NCBI GenBank assembly: GCA_023014485.1
Contig: JAJOZX010003222.1
Coordinates: 1-64,000, forward strand
Reading direction: 5' to 3'
Origin: Bathynomus jamesi
Lineage: Eukaryota; Arthropoda; Malacostraca; Isopoda; Cirolanidae
Length of the DNA: 64,000 bases
The notes beneath the pieces were generated by a model. It had not been told where the DNA came from. It saw nothing but the letters and a program-made list of their open reading frames with translations, and searched no databases. Below, one piece after another: positions 62,101 to 64,000 of this stretch (its first letter is position 1; every line of letters starts with the position of its first letter). The position numbers and the translations under genes are program-made.

Positions 62101-63237
62101 CTTACCCGTCGTTATAGATCACAAGCTCATGTTTCCCCTGTGCGTGAAGTGCGCAGAAGAGAACAACGGTGATTGTGACCATACAATCTACCAGCTTAAG
62201 ATCAGTGGTGTATATACAATTCCTGAGCTGGCCATAGCCGTTCGCCATGAGTATAGAATATTGAAGATACATGAGGTGTGGAGGTTTCAGAAGCTACCCA
62301 ACCTTTTCACGTCATATATAAACGCTTTTTCGAAGGATAAGTTCGAAGCATCAGGATATCCGCGAGGGGTTGATACCGAAGATGAAAAAACGCCTTATAT
62401 TCAGCGTTACCGTGCCCATGAAGGTATACAGCTTGACCATTCCCAAATTGTTAAAAATCCTGGCAAGTGATTTAGTGCAAAGTTGTGCCTAAACAGTCTT
62501 TGGTGGAAATTTGCACAGAATACCGGCCGAACTTCCATTTGGCACAAATTTATAGTGAAGTCTGGGATTATGCCAACGCTCCCGATAAAGAGGTTGTGGA
62601 GATCGTGAATGTAGGTAATACTTACATAATAAAGCAAAATATCACCGAACTAGCCACAGATACCTCACGGGTTGCAAACGTACCTCTAGCCAGTTTCACA
62701 AGGACCTACGACCGCATCAAACTTTGGGGCCTATTGCACTCTCTTGGACGGAGGGTGCTGTACGCTGACACGGATAGCGTGATATTCACAGCGAGGGAAG
62801 ATGAATACATGCCTGCTATTGGGGAATTCCTCGGAGAGCTAACTGACGAGATCAAGGATGAGTATGGTGATGGTGCATACGCAGACTCGTTTGTGTCAAC
62901 AGGGCCAAAAACCTATTGGGTACGGGTGAGGGTAGGGGACGATACGAAGTATATCGTGAAGGCTAAGGGTATCACGCTTAACCATGCGAACCGTCGAGTC
63001 GTTAACTTTGACTCGTTGAAGGATCTAGTGTGCTTGGAAGATGAGGGTGACCAGCTACCCCAACTGACTGTGGGGACGCACAATTTTCGGGCGCAGAAAC
63101 TGGGGTGTGTGAAGGAACTTAGGGGCACGAAGGTATGCCGTAACACCTATAGGAACGTTACCAGGTGCCTGGTACCTATGATACCGTACCCTTTGGCTAC
63201 CTTAATCCTTGATTGTATTTATATATATGTGTATTGA
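59152..63237 (+). pseudogene. Maverick/Polinton protein-primed DNA polymerase B, copy 2
   Basis: Plus-strand segments. The acidic N-terminal region (DDDVQHPIIDITNEP) starts after the splice site. FRVAGHNATPYTVNFNS is at 59795-59845, and MDDRRRTVYVFKS (60075) leads into a Cys/His-rich putative zinc-binding region, CKGCLEF to CKSPKCE (60250-60345). Exo I YDIET is intact at about 60626. Exo II AHNGAKFDTQF is at 60850. The motif A region near 61920 (HYYDFCF) is broken by a frameshift. Motif C YADTDS is intact at 62761-62778, followed by FVSTGPKTYW. Last frame 62485-63237. Length fits Polinton PolB. Many frameshifts. Confidence 0.85.
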
Positions 63238-63448
63238 TATGTTTATTTATCACGTATATTTGTTTCAATTAGGTTTCATTTTCTCCTTTGCGTGCGTGCG
63301 TGTGTGTGACAGTAAAAAGCTAAGCTCCGCCCACTGTAAGATCGGCAACGTGACTCCCACTACCTGAGCATATCTCTCCCTGCGTGCTCAGTTGACCTCT
63401 GCATACCCTTGAGCTCAGACGTGTATTCTCCCGCGTAGAAAAATAGTA
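63238..63448 (+). promoter_or_regulatory. Intergenic region upstream of the last gene
   Basis: Noncoding. Includes AAGCTAAGCTCCGCCCACTG, conserved inverted in copy 1 (11650-11665), and a TG-rich tract. Position and conservation suggest the promoter of the downstream gene. No TATA box identified with confidence. Confidence 0.4.
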
Positions 63449-64000
63449 ATGGCTACCTTTAATATTGCGTGTTCAACGTTTATGAAGTGGTATTCGGCAA
63501 AGTGCCAAGATGTGGTGGATACTGAAAAACTCCCTATTCCCCCCTCCTTTGATACTTTTAATGCTACATTGAGCCGTGCGAAGGACCAAGATGTTCAAAT
63601 ACTCTACGGGTATTCTGGCGAGGTCATTGTAGGATTTCCTAGTACAATCGATGTATTGAAGTATGTTGTAGACCTAACCTTTATAAAAGCTCACATATAC
63701 CGCGAAGTAGAAGAAGCAACACGTCCTGAAGATAAGCAACGGTTATGGATAGTGAGTCTTGTTGATGAGTGGTGTGACAAGCGATATTATGTCATGTTAC
63801 ACCATACCGACTACTCTTACCCTACGGTTGAGAATGTAAATCTTGTCATCATGGAGAATTTTAAGTATTTTTACCACTATATTAATATATATCATGACGA
63901 GGTTTGTAGTAAGGTTGTCGCTAATGGGCTGTGTGAGTTTTTAACAGACTTTAGAGACGAGTATCGCTTGTTAAACAAAAAGGATAAATATGGACATATA
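63449..64000 (+). CDS. Polinton-associated gene of unknown function, partial
   Basis: An open frame from ATG 63449 to the window edge (184 codons, no stop). Its homologue is 9770-10286. It starts MATFNIACSTFMKWYSAK and includes QILYGYSGEVIVGF, KQRLWIVSLVDEWCDKRYYV and YHYINIYHDEVCSKVV. Soluble, mixed charge, no signal peptide or membrane helix. No family recognised. It is notable for being uninterrupted next to a heavily broken PolB. The right end of the gene and the element lie outside the window. Confidence 0.6.
   Translation, partial: MATFNIACSTFMKWYSAKCQDVVDTEKLPIPPSFDTFNATLSRAKDQDVQILYGYSGEVIVGFPSTIDVLKYVVDLTFIKAHIYREVEEATRPEDKQRLWIVSLVDEWCDKRYYVMLHHTDYSYPTVENVNLVIMENFKYFYHYINIYHDEVCSKVVANGLCEFLTDFRDEYRLLNKKDKYGHI

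Overview
This window is eukaryotic nuclear DNA, most likely from an arthropod and possibly a decapod crustacean. The reasons are the very dense (TA)n, (CA)n and (GT)n microsatellites, spliceosomal intron signals, and a repeat mix of Maverick/Polinton, Penelope-like, CR1-like LINE, Tc1/mariner and hAT elements. The species call is an inference. I found no host housekeeping gene, rRNA or conventional tRNA. The window is essentially a nest of mobile elements joined by TA-rich microsatellites.

Layout. About 0.1-5 kb holds Penelope-like (PLE) tails with hammerhead-ribozyme-like motifs, several CR1-like LINE fragments, a minisatellite-like repeat and a dimeric tRNA-derived SINE. 5.1-7.9 kb is a decayed hAT-like element with an 8-bp target duplication. 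7.9-20.0 kb is a degraded Maverick/Polinton (copy 1). It carries an unknown gene and protein-primed PolB on the minus strand, and packaging ATPase, a short pX-like protein, a conserved two-part protein, an integrase with chromodomain and the start of a penton-like protein on the plus strand. It is interrupted by a PLE, a Tc1-like fragment and a SINE. 20.05-24.53 kb is an intact hAT-like element with a 734-codon transposase and a smaller element nested in its 5' region. 24.6-26.9 kb holds three short inverted-repeat elements. 27.3-29.7 kb is an array of nine tRNA-like Pol III units (267-bp period) that switches orientation in the middle.

30.8-33.75 kb is a third hAT-like copy. 33.9-36.1 kb is a head-to-head PLE pair with a mariner derivative inserted in it. 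36.5-37.2 kb is a DD41D mariner fragment, and 37.2-38.05 kb an inverted copy of the Polinton 1 end. LINE fragments fill 38.4-40.9 kb. 41.07-44.45 kb is a fourth hAT-like copy with 250-bp terminal inverted repeats and an intron. 44.6-50.9 kb holds a long hairpin, PLE tails with two textbook hammerhead cores, two mariner copies and a satellite of about 350 bp. From about 52 kb to the window edge there is a second Maverick/Polinton (copy 2) in the opposite orientation to copy 1. It has major capsid, pVI-like, penton-like, integrase, two-part protein, pX-like and ATPase genes on the minus strand, and PolB plus an open unknown gene on the plus strand.

How the genes fit together. The Polinton genes form a virus-like replication, packaging, capsid and integration set, with ATPase and PolB diverging from a shared intergenic region. 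Almost all are broken by frameshifts or stops, so these are fossils. The exception is the 184-codon open frame running off the right edge. The hAT-like transposase at 21756-23960 is the only full-length intact protein-coding gene in the window. The tRNA-like array and the hammerhead motifs are the most interesting RNA-level signals.
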